Shown here piece by piece: positions 28,780 through 36,359 of a stretch of 64,000 bases of DNA. The notes beneath the pieces are model-generated. The model searched no databases. It was not told where the DNA came from and saw nothing but the letters and a program-made list of their open reading frames with translations. Position numbers and translations under genes: made by a program. Each line of letters opens with the position of its first letter. Position 1 is the stretch's first letter. Source of the DNA: Allobosea sp. AAP35 (GTDB taxonomy: Bacteria; Pseudomonadota; Alphaproteobacteria; Rhizobiales; Beijerinckiaceae); assembly GCF_001295925.1 (NCBI RefSeq), contig NZ_LJHQ01000022.1, forward strand, positions 1-64,000, given 5' to 3'.

Positions 28780-28793
28780 ATAGGCATACCGCA

Positions 28794-28829
28794 CAAAAAA
28801 AACGGGCCGCCTTGCGGCGACCCGTTCTT
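28794..28829 (-). terminator. Intrinsic terminator of csbD-like gene
   Basis: On the minus strand CGGGTCGCC and GGCGGCCCG pair around a short GCAA loop, with one G.T-type mismatch, and are followed by eight T residues (A run at 28795-28802 on the + strand). It lies 20 bp after the csbD-like stop and is a textbook Rho-independent terminator. Confidence 0.9.
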
Positions 28830-28848
28830 GGTCTGGCTCTGATCGAAA

Positions 28849-29040
28849 TCAGGCCTTGTCGACCACTTTCTTGACAGTTTCCTTGCCTTCGCCGAGCGCC
28901 TGCTGGGCTTCGCCCTTGCGCTCCTGCACGAAGCCCTCTGCCTCGAGCTCAGGCTTGTCCAGCGCCTTGCCGGCGGCCTGCTTGACGTTGCCGGTGGCCT
29001 CGTTGGCCATGCCCTTGACCTTGTCCATGGTGCTGCCCAT
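28849..29040 (-). CDS. CsbD family stress-response protein
   Basis: This 63-residue, highly charged, Ala/Lys/Glu-rich protein begins 'MGSTMDKVKGMANEATGNVKQ', the CsbD-family signature. Members are small, probably partly disordered proteins induced by general stress. In Alphaproteobacteria they are often under the EcfG general stress sigma factor, although no such promoter was confirmed here. The gene is monocistronic with its own terminator. Confidence 0.9.
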   Translation of the reverse strand: MGSTMDKVKGMANEATGNVKQAAGKALDKPELEAEGFVQERKGEAQQALGEGKETVKKVVDKA

Positions 29041-29133
29041 CGTGGTGCTCCTTGCTTTGAATCACGTGCCGCCCTTGCGGCTTGCGAGAAAGAAACGGGC
29101 AGCCCGCGCGAAGGTTCCGATTAAATTTTGGAC

Positions 29134-29973
29134 CTAGCCCGCAGCGCCTGAAGGCTCGCAAGAGGCCGCAGCCATGGCATGCAGCGCCTGCGCGGTTGCC
29201 GCATCTTCCGGGAAGAACGTCTCCAGCGCCAGCTCCGACAAGGTGATGTCGACCGGCGTGCCAAACACCGTCGTTGTCGAGATGAAGGACAGTGTCACCT
29301 CGCCGACACGCAGGCGCAGTGGCACCACGATGGCCGGCTCGGCTTCGACAGGCTGGGTGTGCGCCTTCCGCGCGGGCGCGATCGGGGCGTCATAGGACAA
29401 TAGCTCGGCCAGCAGCTCTGCCAGGACAGGATCGGCCGTCGCTCTGACCTGCTGGCGCAGGCGCGCCAGCAGGTGGGATCGCCATTCCTCCAGATTGATG
29501 ATCGCGGCGGCGAGACCGCCCGGATGCAGCGCGAGCCGCAGCACGTTGACTGGCGGGCGCAGCAGATCGGGATCGGCGACGAGGCTCAGCAGGGGCGCGA
29601 CGGCGGCATTGGCGGCGAGCATGATCCAGTGACGATCCACCGCGAGCGCCGGATAGGGCTCATGCCCCTTCAGAACGAGGTCGATGGCAGATTTCGCGGC
29701 TTGGAGGCCGGGGTCCTCCAATGCGCGCTCCAGATAGACCGGCGCGTAGCCCGCCGCGAGCAAAAGCGCGTTGCGCTCACGCAGCGGCACGCCGAGATGC
29801 TCGGCCAGCAGCAGGACCATGTCGCGGCTCGGCTGCGAACGCCCGCTCTCGACGAAGGAGAGATGCTTCTGCGAGATCTCGGCTTCGAGCGCGAGGTCGA
29901 GCTGGCTGAGCCGGCGCAGCTGCCGCCAGTCGCGGATGAGGTGGCCGACGCTGGGTTGCTGATGTCTGTTCAT
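29134..29973 (-). CDS. XRE-family transcriptional regulator with MmyB-like ligand-binding domain
   Basis: This 279-residue regulator has an N-terminal helix-turn-helix (about 8-65, including LSQLDLALEAEISQKHLSFVE) and a C-terminal MmyB-type domain (about 100-265). That domain in related proteins binds small hydrophobic ligands and has a PAS-like fold. It is transcribed divergently from a small four-helix membrane protein with 132 bp between starts, so that gene is its likely target. The inducer is unknown. Confidence 0.88.
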   Translation of the reverse strand: MNRHQQPSVGHLIRDWRQLRRLSQLDLALEAEISQKHLSFVESGRSQPSRDMVLLLAEHLGVPLRERNALLLAAGYAPVYLERALEDPGLQAAKSAIDLVLKGHEPYPALAVDRHWIMLAANAAVAPLLSLVADPDLLRPPVNVLRLALHPGGLAAAIINLEEWRSHLLARLRQQVRATADPVLAELLAELLSYDAPIAPARKAHTQPVEAEPAIVVPLRLRVGEVTLSFISTTTVFGTPVDITLSELALETFFPEDAATAQALHAMAAASCEPSGAAG

Positions 29974-30105
29974 GGGACAAACCTAGCCGGCGCCTGAGCC
30001 CGTTCCAATTACCTGCCGCTTAATCGACCGGCCTGCCCGATCTCGTCAGCATGCCCTCCATCGACACCGAGGCATCTCAAGCCTCCCAGCCAATGGAGAC
30101 CGACC

Positions 30106-30525
30106 ATGTCCATGATCCAGTCCTCGCGCTTCCTGCGGAATGCTCTCGCCCTCGACGCCGCCGCCTGCGCCGCCACCGGTCTGTTGCTTTCGCTCGCTGC
30201 CGGTCCCCTCGCGGGCCCGCTCGGCCTCCCCGAAAGCTTTCTGCGCGGAGCGGGGCTCGTCCTGCTGCCCTGCGCGGCCGTCCTCGCCTTGTTCGCCAAC
30301 CGAGAGACACTGCCAAGGCTTGCCGTCTTTGCCGTGATCGGCCTCAACCTGCTCTGGATCGCCGACAGCATCGCAATCCTGATGGCGGGTTGGTTTTCGC
30401 CAACGGGACTTGGCATCGCCTTCGTCCTGGCTCAGGCTGGAGCGGTTGCGGTGGTCACCGAGCTTGAGGTGATCGGCCTGAAGCGCTCGGCTCGCATCGA
30501 CGGCATGGCGCCCGCCAGCGGCTGA
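30106..30525 (+). CDS. Small four-helix membrane protein
   Basis: This 139-residue hydrophobic protein has four predicted membrane helices (about 12-35, 47-65, 72-95 and 100-122) and no recognised catalytic motif. It is divergent from the MmyB-type regulator, and this regulator/membrane-protein pairing suggests a ligand-induced membrane function. The ATG at 30106 is preceded by GGAGACCGACC, an acceptable ribosome site. Confidence 0.8.
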   Translation: MSMIQSSRFLRNALALDAAACAATGLLLSLAAGPLAGPLGLPESFLRGAGLVLLPCAAVLALFANRETLPRLAVFAVIGLNLLWIADSIAILMAGWFSPTGLGIAFVLAQAGAVAVVTELEVIGLKRSARIDGMAPASG

Positions 30526-30596
30526 TCGCGGGCGTTGAGAGCCGTGCCACTCGCTGCCGCGGGTGGTGCGGCCTTCGTGTTGCTCCAGCCGGCAAA

Positions 30597-30614
30597 CTGT
30601 CACGAAACCGTCGT
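30597..30614 (+). promoter_or_regulatory. Weak Pho-box-like site before the large phytase-like gene
   Basis: CTGTCAC (30597-30603) and CCGTCGT (30608-30614) are separated by 4 bp. The first half fits the Pho-box heptamer well and the second matches at 5 of 7 positions. It lies 59 bp before the ATG of the phytase-like protein. It may be a weak PhoB site, but a chance match is possible. Confidence 0.35.
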
Positions 30615-30672
30615 GCGCGCTCACTAGCCGTCCGGATGTCAGTTTCATGCTCCAGCCGGTCAGGATCGCCCC

Positions 30673-32874
30673 ATGCGCAACCCCTTCGTTCTCGCGGCTC
30701 TCGCATCCGTTCTGCTCGGCGGCACCGCGCTCGCCGAGCCGATGTTCAACCGCATCGCGACCTTCTCCGTGCCGCTGAACCTGCCGGCCGACCGTGATGC
30801 GTCGAAGAAGACGGTCGCCGAGATCATCGCCGCCAATGAGGATGGCACGCTACTCGCCTATACCGATGGCGAGCAGAAGGCTGTCGGGCTCATCGACCTC
30901 ACCGATCCCGCTCAGCCCAAGCCGGCCGGTATCGTCGCGCTCGGCGGCGAATCGACCTCGGTCGTGATCCTTGGGAGCAGGGCCTTCGTGGCCGTCGTCA
31001 CCTCCGGCGACAACTATAAGGAGCCGGCCGGGCACCTCGCGACCGTCGATCTCAAGTCGAAGCAGGTCGTGGCGACCTGCGATCTCGGCGGCCAGCCGGA
31101 TTCGATCACGCTGAGCAAGGACAAGACGAAGCTCGTCATCGCGATCGAGAACGAGCGCGACGAATCCCTGAACAAGGGCGCGCTGCCCCAGCTCCCGGCA
31201 GGCAACCTCACCCTGATCGGCATCAAGGATGGCGGCGTCGACTGCGCTTCCCGCCAGGTCGTCGACATGACCGGCATCGCCGCGGTGGAGCCGACCGATC
31301 CGGAGCCGGAATTCGTCGACGTCAACCAGGATGGGCTTGCAGTGATTACCCTGCAGGAGAATAACCACATCGCCATCGTCGATACCAAATCCGGCAGGCT
31401 GGTGGCGCATTTCCCGGCGGGCACTGTCGATCTCAAGGGCATCGACAAGACCCGCGACGGCCAGATCCGGCCGGTCGAGGAGCTCAAGGGCGTGCCGCGC
31501 GAGCCCGATTCGGTGCGCTGGCTCGACAATGATCGCTTCGTCACCGCCAATGAGGGCGACTGGAAGGGCGGCTCGCGCGGCTTCACGATCTTCCGCAAGG
31601 ACGGCACGGTCGAGTTTGATTCCGGCGCGACCACCGACCATCTCGCGATCAGCCTCGGCCATTATCCGGAGCGCCGCTCGGCCGCCAAGGGCAGCGAGCC
31701 CGAAGGCATCGAGGTCGGAACCTATGGAAACGACCGCTTGATCTTCGTCGGGCTGGAGCGCGCCTCGCTGGTGCTCGTTTACAAGGACGAAGGCCCCGGC
31801 AAGCTCCCGCGCTATCTCCAGGCGCTGCCGGGCGGCATCGCGCCGGAGGGTCTGCTGGCGATCCCGCAGCGCAATCTTTTCGTCTCGGCCTCCGAGGCCG
31901 ATCTCGTCGCCAAGGGCGGCCCGCGCTCGGCCGTGACGATCTACCAGCGCAGCGAGGCGCCGGCCGCCTATCCGACGCTCGTTTCCGCAGAGGTCGAAGG
32001 CGCCCCGATCGGCTGGGGCGCGTTGTCGGGCCTGTCGGCGCATCCGACGCTACCGGGCCGGCTGCACGCGGTCACCGACAGCGCCTATTCGCCCTCGCGC
32101 ATCCTTGAGATCGACCCGACCCAGAAGCCGGCCAAGATCACCGGCGCTATCACCGTGACCAAGGCCGGCAAGCCTGTGGCTTACGACCTCGAAGGCATCG
32201 CCGCCCGTGCGGGCGGCGGCTTCTGGCTGGCCTCCGAGGGCAACCCGGAAGCCAAGGACAAGCCGACATCCAACATTCTGCTGCGGGTTTCGGCCGCGGG
32301 CGAGGTCGAGGAGGAGATCATGCTGCCGGAAGAGCTGGCGAAGCAGGCGACCCGATTCGGCTTCGAGGGCGTCGCTGTGACCGGCTCCGGCGCCGAGGAG
32401 ACGATCTGGCTCGCGGTGCAGCGGGAATGGAAGGACGATCCCAAGGGGAAGGCCAAGATCCTGGCCTACAAGCCCGTGACCAAGTCCTGGGGCGTGCTGC
32501 ATTATCCCCTGACCGCCCCCACTGCGGGCGCCTGGATGGGGCTGTCCGAGCTGACCGCGCTTGGCGATGACCGATTCGCCGTGATCGAGCGCGACAACCT
32601 CTTCGGCGCGAAGGCGGTGAAGACGCTGGCGACCTTCTCGGTCAAGGGCCTGACGCCGGCGCCGATTGGTTCCACGACGATCCCGACCGTCGAAAAAAAG
32701 CTGCTGCGCGACCTGACGCCCGACCTGATGGCCAAGGGCGGCTACGGCCTCGACAAGGTCGAGGGCATGGCGGTCGACCGCGACGGTGGCGTCTTCGTCG
32801 TCACCGACAATGACGGCGTCGACGATTCGTCGGGCGAGACGCAGTTCTTCGCTTTCGGGAAGATCGCGAACTGA
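30673..32874 (+). CDS. Large secreted esterase-like phytase/beta-propeller protein
   Basis: This 733-residue protein has a signal peptide (MRNPFVLAALASVLLGGTALA, cleavage after ~21). The first half (about 40-420) looks like a seven-bladed propeller of the alkaline-phosphatase-associated 'choice-of-anchor I' type, with TVDLKSKQVV and IAIVDTKSGRLVAHF blades. The C-terminal half (about 435-730) is the phytase-like esterase domain shared with the protein at 7724-9082, including 'GYGLDKVEGMAVDRDGG'. It is probably periplasmic or secreted. The catalytic activity is not established, and the two-domain layout is what is seen. Confidence 0.8.
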   Translation: MRNPFVLAALASVLLGGTALAEPMFNRIATFSVPLNLPADRDASKKTVAEIIAANEDGTLLAYTDGEQKAVGLIDLTDPAQPKPAGIVALGGESTSVVILGSRAFVAVVTSGDNYKEPAGHLATVDLKSKQVVATCDLGGQPDSITLSKDKTKLVIAIENERDESLNKGALPQLPAGNLTLIGIKDGGVDCASRQVVDMTGIAAVEPTDPEPEFVDVNQDGLAVITLQENNHIAIVDTKSGRLVAHFPAGTVDLKGIDKTRDGQIRPVEELKGVPREPDSVRWLDNDRFVTANEGDWKGGSRGFTIFRKDGTVEFDSGATTDHLAISLGHYPERRSAAKGSEPEGIEVGTYGNDRLIFVGLERASLVLVYKDEGPGKLPRYLQALPGGIAPEGLLAIPQRNLFVSASEADLVAKGGPRSAVTIYQRSEAPAAYPTLVSAEVEGAPIGWGALSGLSAHPTLPGRLHAVTDSAYSPSRILEIDPTQKPAKITGAITVTKAGKPVAYDLEGIAARAGGGFWLASEGNPEAKDKPTSNILLRVSAAGEVEEEIMLPEELAKQATRFGFEGVAVTGSGAEETIWLAVQREWKDDPKGKAKILAYKPVTKSWGVLHYPLTAPTAGAWMGLSELTALGDDRFAVIERDNLFGAKAVKTLATFSVKGLTPAPIGSTTIPTVEKKLLRDLTPDLMAKGGYGLDKVEGMAVDRDGGVFVVTDNDGVDDSSGETQFFAFGKIAN

Positions 32875-32887
32875 GGATGGGCAGGCA

Positions 32888-32992
32888 CGTCATTCTCGGG
32901 CGGCGCGAAGCGCCGACCCGAGAATCTCAGGCAGGTCGGGTTATCGATGCCATCTGGTCATGAGATGCTCGGGTCGAGCCCGAGCATGACGC
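32888..32992. repeat. Palindromic repeat pair (CTCGGG type)
   Basis: It begins CGTCATTCTCGGGCGGCGCGAAGC and ends GATGCTCGGG-TCGAG-CCCGAGCATGACGCG. It is almost identical in design to the element at 21132-21244 and lies between the convergent phytase-like gene and metQ. Confidence 0.85.
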
Positions 32993-33000
32993 GCGTCTCT

Positions 33001-33067
33001 GAAAAAAGCCCCGGATGCGCGTCGCATCCGGGTCAGTCGCCCGACCCGGCCAGCGACCGGGTCGGGA
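33001..33067 (-). terminator. Tandem hairpins terminating the methionine transporter operon
   Basis: Read on the minus strand, metQ is followed by CCCGACCCGG/CCGGGTCGGG (33040-33066, 10-bp stem). Then comes CCCGGATGCG/CGCATCCGGG (about 33010-33032, 10-bp stem) followed by GCTTTTTTC. The second hairpin with its T run is a clear intrinsic terminator, and the first is a strong additional stem. Confidence 0.88.
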
Positions 33068-33074
33068 CAACAGA

Positions 33075-33875
33075 TCACCAGCCGGCGAGCACGTTGCCCT
33101 TGAAGCGCTCGGCCACGAAGGCCTTGATCTCGGGCGACTGATAGGTCTCGACCAGCGTCTTCACCCAGGGCTTGTCCTTGTCGGCGGTGCGCACCGCGAT
33201 GACGTTCACGTAAGGCCCCTTGGGGTCCTCGCGCAGGATCGCCGAGGTCGGCTCGATCTTGGCGTCGACGGCGTAGTTGGTGTTGATCGCGGCTGCGGCG
33301 ACATCAGCCAGTGTGCGCGGGGTCTGCGCCGCCTCGACCTCGACGATCTTCAGCTTCTTGGGGTTGGAGACGATGTCGATCGGCCCCGGCTTGAAGCCAA
33401 CGCCGTCCTTCAGCTTGATCACGCCCTTGTCCTGCAGCAGCAGCAGCGCCCGGCCGCCATTGGTCGGGTCGTTCATGATCGCGATGGACGAACCGTCGGG
33501 CACCTCGGCCCAGCTCTTGTACTTCGACGAGTAGATGCCGAGCGGGAAGTTCACGGTCAGGCCGACGCTGACCAGCTTGAAGCCGCGATCCTTCACCTGG
33601 TTGTCGAGATAGGGCTGGTTCTGGAAGGAATTGGCCTCTAGTTCGCCGGCGTCCAGCGCCTGGTTGGGCACGACATAGTCGGAGAACTCGGTGATCTTGA
33701 GGTCGATGCCCTTCTTGGCCAGAAGCGGCTTCACCTGTTCGAGGATCTCGGCATGGGGGCCCGGCGAGACGCCGATGCGGACGATCTGCGGCGCCTGGGC
33801 GAGCGCGGGGACGGACAGGGCGAGCGCGGCAAGCGCCGTGGCGGCGAGCGCGGTGCGGCGGGTGATGATGGTCAT
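33075..33875 (-). CDS. metQ: Methionine ABC transporter substrate-binding protein
   Basis: This 266-residue NlpA/MetQ-family periplasmic protein binds methionine. The signal peptide ends at VPALAQ (about residue 27) without a lipobox cysteine, so it is probably soluble rather than a lipoprotein. The family core 'EFSDYVVPNQALDAGELEANSFQ' and 'IAIMNDPTNGGRALLLL' is intact. It lies downstream of metI on the same strand, separated by 178 bp containing a GTCAT-type repeat, and ends at a tandem terminator. Confidence 0.92.
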   Translation of the reverse strand: MTIITRRTALAATALAALALSVPALAQAPQIVRIGVSPGPHAEILEQVKPLLAKKGIDLKITEFSDYVVPNQALDAGELEANSFQNQPYLDNQVKDRGFKLVSVGLTVNFPLGIYSSKYKSWAEVPDGSSIAIMNDPTNGGRALLLLQDKGVIKLKDGVGFKPGPIDIVSNPKKLKIVEVEAAQTPRTLADVAAAAINTNYAVDAKIEPTSAILREDPKGPYVNVIAVRTADKDKPWVKTLVETYQSPEIKAFVAERFKGNVLAGW

Positions 33876-33929
33876 GGGGTGGTTCCTTCAGTTCGATTTG
33901 GTTTGGAAAGACAAAAGAAATCCGCGCGC

Positions 33930-34036
33930 CGTCATCCCGGGCGACCGCAGGGAGACCCGGGATCCATGCCTGAGCCTCTCAGGTCAGCGTTCCGGCATGG
34001 ATCCCGGGTCTGCGCTTCGCTTCGCCCGGGATGACA
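33930..34036. repeat. Palindromic repeat between metI and metQ (GTCATCCCGGG type)
   Basis: It begins GTCATCCCGGGCGACCGCAG, contains ACCCGGGATCCATGCC...GGCATGGATCCCGGGT as an internal inverted pair, and closes with CGCCCGGGATGACA. It is a four-armed element resembling the one at 47734-47842. Its location separates the transporter core genes from the binding-protein gene. Confidence 0.88.
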
Positions 34037-34053
34037 ATGCGTTGGGATGAAAC

Positions 34054-34734
34054 TCAGGCGTGGCGCAGGCGCTTGTTGAGCCGGCGGGCGAGATGGTCGC
34101 CGATGGTCTGGACTGTCTGGACCAGCACGATCAGCACGGCGACGACGGCGGCCATGACCTCGGGCATGAAGCGCTGATAGCCATAGCGGATGCCGAGATC
34201 GCCCAGGCCCCCGCCGCCGACCGCGCCGACCATGGCCGAGAAGCCGATCAGGCTGACGATGGCGAGCGTGAGACCCAGCGCGATCGCCGGTAGCGCCTCG
34301 GGCACCAGCACCTTGCGAACGATCTGCAGCGGCGTCGCGCCCATCGACCGGGCGGCCTCGACCAGCCCCTGATCGACCTCGCGGATGGCGCCCTCGATCA
34401 GCCTGGCGATAAAGGGCGTCGCCGCCACCGTCAGCGGCACGATCGCGGCATTGGTGCCGATCGAGGTGCCCGCAATGAGGCGGGTGAAGGGGATGATCGC
34501 GACGACGAGGATGATGAAGGGCGTCGAGCGCGTGGCGTTGACCAGCGTGCCGAGCAGCGTGTTGACGAGGGGCGCGGCAAACAATTCGCCGCGCTTGCTG
34601 GTGGCGAGAAAGACGCCGAGCGGCAGGCCGAGAACCGTGCCGAGCCCGGCGGCAACCGCCACCATCTGCAGCGTGTCGAGCGTGGCCTGCGCGATCAGCG
34701 CCACGATCTGGGGCGAGATGATCTCAGGAAACAT
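34054..34734 (-). CDS. metI: Methionine ABC transporter permease
   Basis: This 226-residue inner-membrane permease has five predicted helices and the ATPase-docking loop 'EAARSMGATPLQIVRKVLVPEALP' near residues 128-150, typical of MetI. It forms a homodimeric channel with MetN. Its first codons overlap the end of metN by 11 bp, indicating coupled translation. Confidence 0.93.
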   Translation of the reverse strand: MFPEIISPQIVALIAQATLDTLQMVAVAAGLGTVLGLPLGVFLATSKRGELFAAPLVNTLLGTLVNATRSTPFIILVVAIIPFTRLIAGTSIGTNAAIVPLTVAATPFIARLIEGAIREVDQGLVEAARSMGATPLQIVRKVLVPEALPAIALGLTLAIVSLIGFSAMVGAVGGGGLGDLGIRYGYQRFMPEVMAAVVAVLIVLVQTVQTIGDHLARRLNKRLRHA

Positions 34735-35833
34735 GGCCGATGACCTCCGCCTTGAGTTCGAGGCTGTTGAGCGCGCCGAGCACGGCAGCCAGTTCCGGCT
34801 CGCGCGTCGGGACCGAGACCAGCAGGCTGCCGAAGGGCTTGCCCGCGATGGCGTCGATGCGGCCGGCGAGGATGTTGACGTCGACGCCGATGGTCGAGCT
34901 GAGCCGGCTGATGACCGGCGCGGTGGCGTTCTGCCCGGTGAAGGTGATGCGCAGCACGGTGTCGTCGCCCGGCTGAGCGTCCTTGCGGATTCGGCCGGCG
35001 AGATAGGCCGGCAGCTCGACGCCGGTCACCGCCTCGACGAAGCGCGCCGTGGTCGGGTGCTGGGGACGCGTCAGCACCGAGAAGACGTCGCCCTCCTCGA
35101 CGATGCGGCCGTCCTCGATCACCGCGACGCGGTCGCAGATCTCCTTGATGACGGGAATCTCGTGGGTGATCAGCAGGATGGTGATGCCTAGATCGCGGTT
35201 GACCTGCTTCAGCAGGGCCAGGATCGACTTCGTCGTCTCGGGATCGAGCGCCGAGGTGGCCTCGTCGCAGAGCAGCACCTTGGGGTCTGTCGCCAAAGCG
35301 CGGGCGATGCCGACGCGCTGCTTCTGGCCGCCGGAGAGTTCGGCCGGGTAGCGCTCGCGCTTGTCGGCGAGACCGACCAGATCGAGCAGGCGCGCGACCT
35401 TGTCCTCGATCTGCAGTCTCGGCGTGCTCGCGATTTCCAGCGGCAGGGCGACATTGTCGAAGACCGTGCGCGAGGAGAGCAGGTTGAAGTGCTGGAAGAT
35501 CATGCCCGTGGCGCGGCGGCGGGCGCGCCAGCCGGCCTCGGTGAGTCCCGTGACGTCCTCACCCTCGATCAGGAGGCGGCCGGAGGTGGCGCGCTCCAGC
35601 CCGTTGACGAGGCGGATCAGCGTCGATTTGCCGGCACCCGAGCGGCCGATGACGCCGACGATCGCGCCCTTGGGCACGTCGAGATCAATGCCCGACAGGG
35701 CCGTGACCGACCCTTGCGCACCACGGGCGGCATAGGTCTTGCCGATCCGTTCGAAGCGGATGATCGGATCGGGCTGGTTCGGCGCTGGGCCGGGTTCGAC
35801 GCGGAAGGCGTCGGGCTTTGCAGGAGCGTTCAT
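34724..35833 (-). CDS. metN: Methionine ABC transporter ATP-binding protein
   Basis: This 369-residue ATPase shows Walker A GRSGAGKST, signature LSGGQKQR, Walker B VLLCDEATSALD and H-loop LLITHEIPV. A C-terminal NIL domain (about 285-365) follows, which in MetN binds methionine and inhibits transport when internal methionine is high. The ATG at 35833 lies 7 bp after the stop of a small ORF. Longer in-frame starts would overlap that ORF and were rejected. It is part of a leader-small ORF-metN-metI-metQ transcript. Confidence 0.94.
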   Translation of the reverse strand: MNAPAKPDAFRVEPGPAPNQPDPIIRFERIGKTYAARGAQGSVTALSGIDLDVPKGAIVGVIGRSGAGKSTLIRLVNGLERATSGRLLIEGEDVTGLTEAGWRARRRATGMIFQHFNLLSSRTVFDNVALPLEIASTPRLQIEDKVARLLDLVGLADKRERYPAELSGGQKQRVGIARALATDPKVLLCDEATSALDPETTKSILALLKQVNRDLGITILLITHEIPVIKEICDRVAVIEDGRIVEEGDVFSVLTRPQHPTTARFVEAVTGVELPAYLAGRIRKDAQPGDDTVLRITFTGQNATAPVISRLSSTIGVDVNILAGRIDAIAGKPFGSLLVSVPTREPELAAVLGALNSLELKAEVIGHVS

Positions 35834-35840
35834 GGTGACC

Positions 35841-36101
35841 TCAGGACGAAATCGGGGCGCGGCTGCGCCGGTGCGAAGCCAGCTGCCGGGCCGCGCGCTC
35901 GGCCGCGCCCGGCGTGGCGAAGCGATGGCCTTCGAGCGCGTCGAAGGCGGACGCGGCGGAAATGAAGGTGAAGACGCGCTCGCCGCCGCGACGGCTGACA
36001 AGGCCGGCCTGGGTCTCGCCGATCTCGATGACATAGGCCTGGTCACTGCGCAGCGGCAGGCCCTGATCGGGCCGGCCGGCGCCGGAGGAAAGAATGTTCA
36101 T
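35841..36101 (-). CDS. Small hypothetical protein upstream of metN
   Basis: This 86-residue protein has no recognised family. Its middle (about 20-60: 'AYVIEIGETQAGLVSRRGGERVFTFISAASAFDALEGHRF') reads like a compact beta-rich domain followed by a helix, and the ends are basic. It has a good ribosome site (GGGAGG) and its stop lies 7 bp before the metN ATG, so it is probably expressed with the transporter. The frame stays open upstream to a TGA at 36183. A short 21-codon ORF in the same frame ends at that TGA. Confidence 0.65.
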   Translation of the reverse strand: MNILSSGAGRPDQGLPLRSDQAYVIEIGETQAGLVSRRGGERVFTFISAASAFDALEGHRFATPGAAERAARQLASHRRSRAPISS

Positions 36102-36182
36102 GGCTGGCCTCCCGCCGCATCGCGGCGCTGATAGACATCTGATCGGGCTTGAGGAGGCTCGCCGATGCGAGCGCCGGAACCG

Positions 36183-36248
36183 TCAGAGTCGACAGCGACA
36201 GGCTGTGGGGCGGGACGGGAGGGCGCGGAATGGGGTGGCTTCGATCAT
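36183..36248 (-). CDS. 21-codon leader ORF behind the SAM-II-like element
   Basis: The ATG at 36248 follows CAGGAGACGACC, one of the strongest Shine-Dalgarno sequences in the window. The ORF encodes 21 residues ending in Cys-Arg-Cys-Arg-Leu. Its Shine-Dalgarno can be trapped in a hairpin directly below the predicted aptamer. After its TGA, a GCTCGC/GCGAGC hairpin is followed by GCCTCC, which can pair with the ribosome site (GGGAGGC) of the next gene. It looks like a regulatory leader peptide rather than a functional protein. No homologue is known to me. Confidence 0.45.
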   Translation of the reverse strand: MIEATPFRALPSRPTACRCRL

Positions 36249-36288
36249 GGTCGTCTCCTGTCGATTGGAGCCCACGACCGCGTCGTGG
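36246..36288 (-). promoter_or_regulatory. Predicted switchable hairpin controlling a Shine-Dalgarno
   Basis: Two mutually exclusive stems are seen on the minus strand. The first is CCACGAC-GCG-GTCGTGG (36272-36288), overlapping the tail of the aptamer. The second pairs GGTCGT+CTCC (36274-36279 and 36267-36270, GGG bulged) with GGAGACGACC (36249-36258), which hides the Shine-Dalgarno and stops right before the ATG. If ligand binding holds the aptamer tail, the second stem would be free to form and translation would be off. Confidence 0.6.
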
Positions 36289-36343
36289 CGCTTTAGCGTT
36301 TGGTGACGCGGCGCAAGCTGCTCGCTCAAATCCCCGCGGCCTT
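36284..36343 (-). ncRNA. SAM-II-like riboswitch aptamer, methionine transporter leader
   Basis: The minus strand shows the order of conserved SAM-II blocks: P1 5' strand CGCGG (36338-36334), GATTTGA (36332-36326), GCTTGC (36318-36313), P1 3' strand CCGCG (36311-36307), then AAACGCTAAAG (about 36301-36291). The P1 strands pair perfectly. SAM-II aptamers are known from Alphaproteobacteria upstream of methionine genes, and this one precedes metN-metI-metQ. The P2 pseudoknot is not convincing by eye (only 3-4 pairs), so this may be a variant. Confidence 0.6.
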
Positions 36344-36359
36344 TCGGCGTAGCCGAATG

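Noticed and set aside
35841-36248. Stop-codon read-through (for example selenocysteine at the TGA at 36183) joining the leader ORF to the 86-residue ORF
   Set aside because: The frames do coincide, but the 27 intervening codons look non-coding. The second ORF has its own ribosome site and no SECIS-like element was seen just after the TGA.
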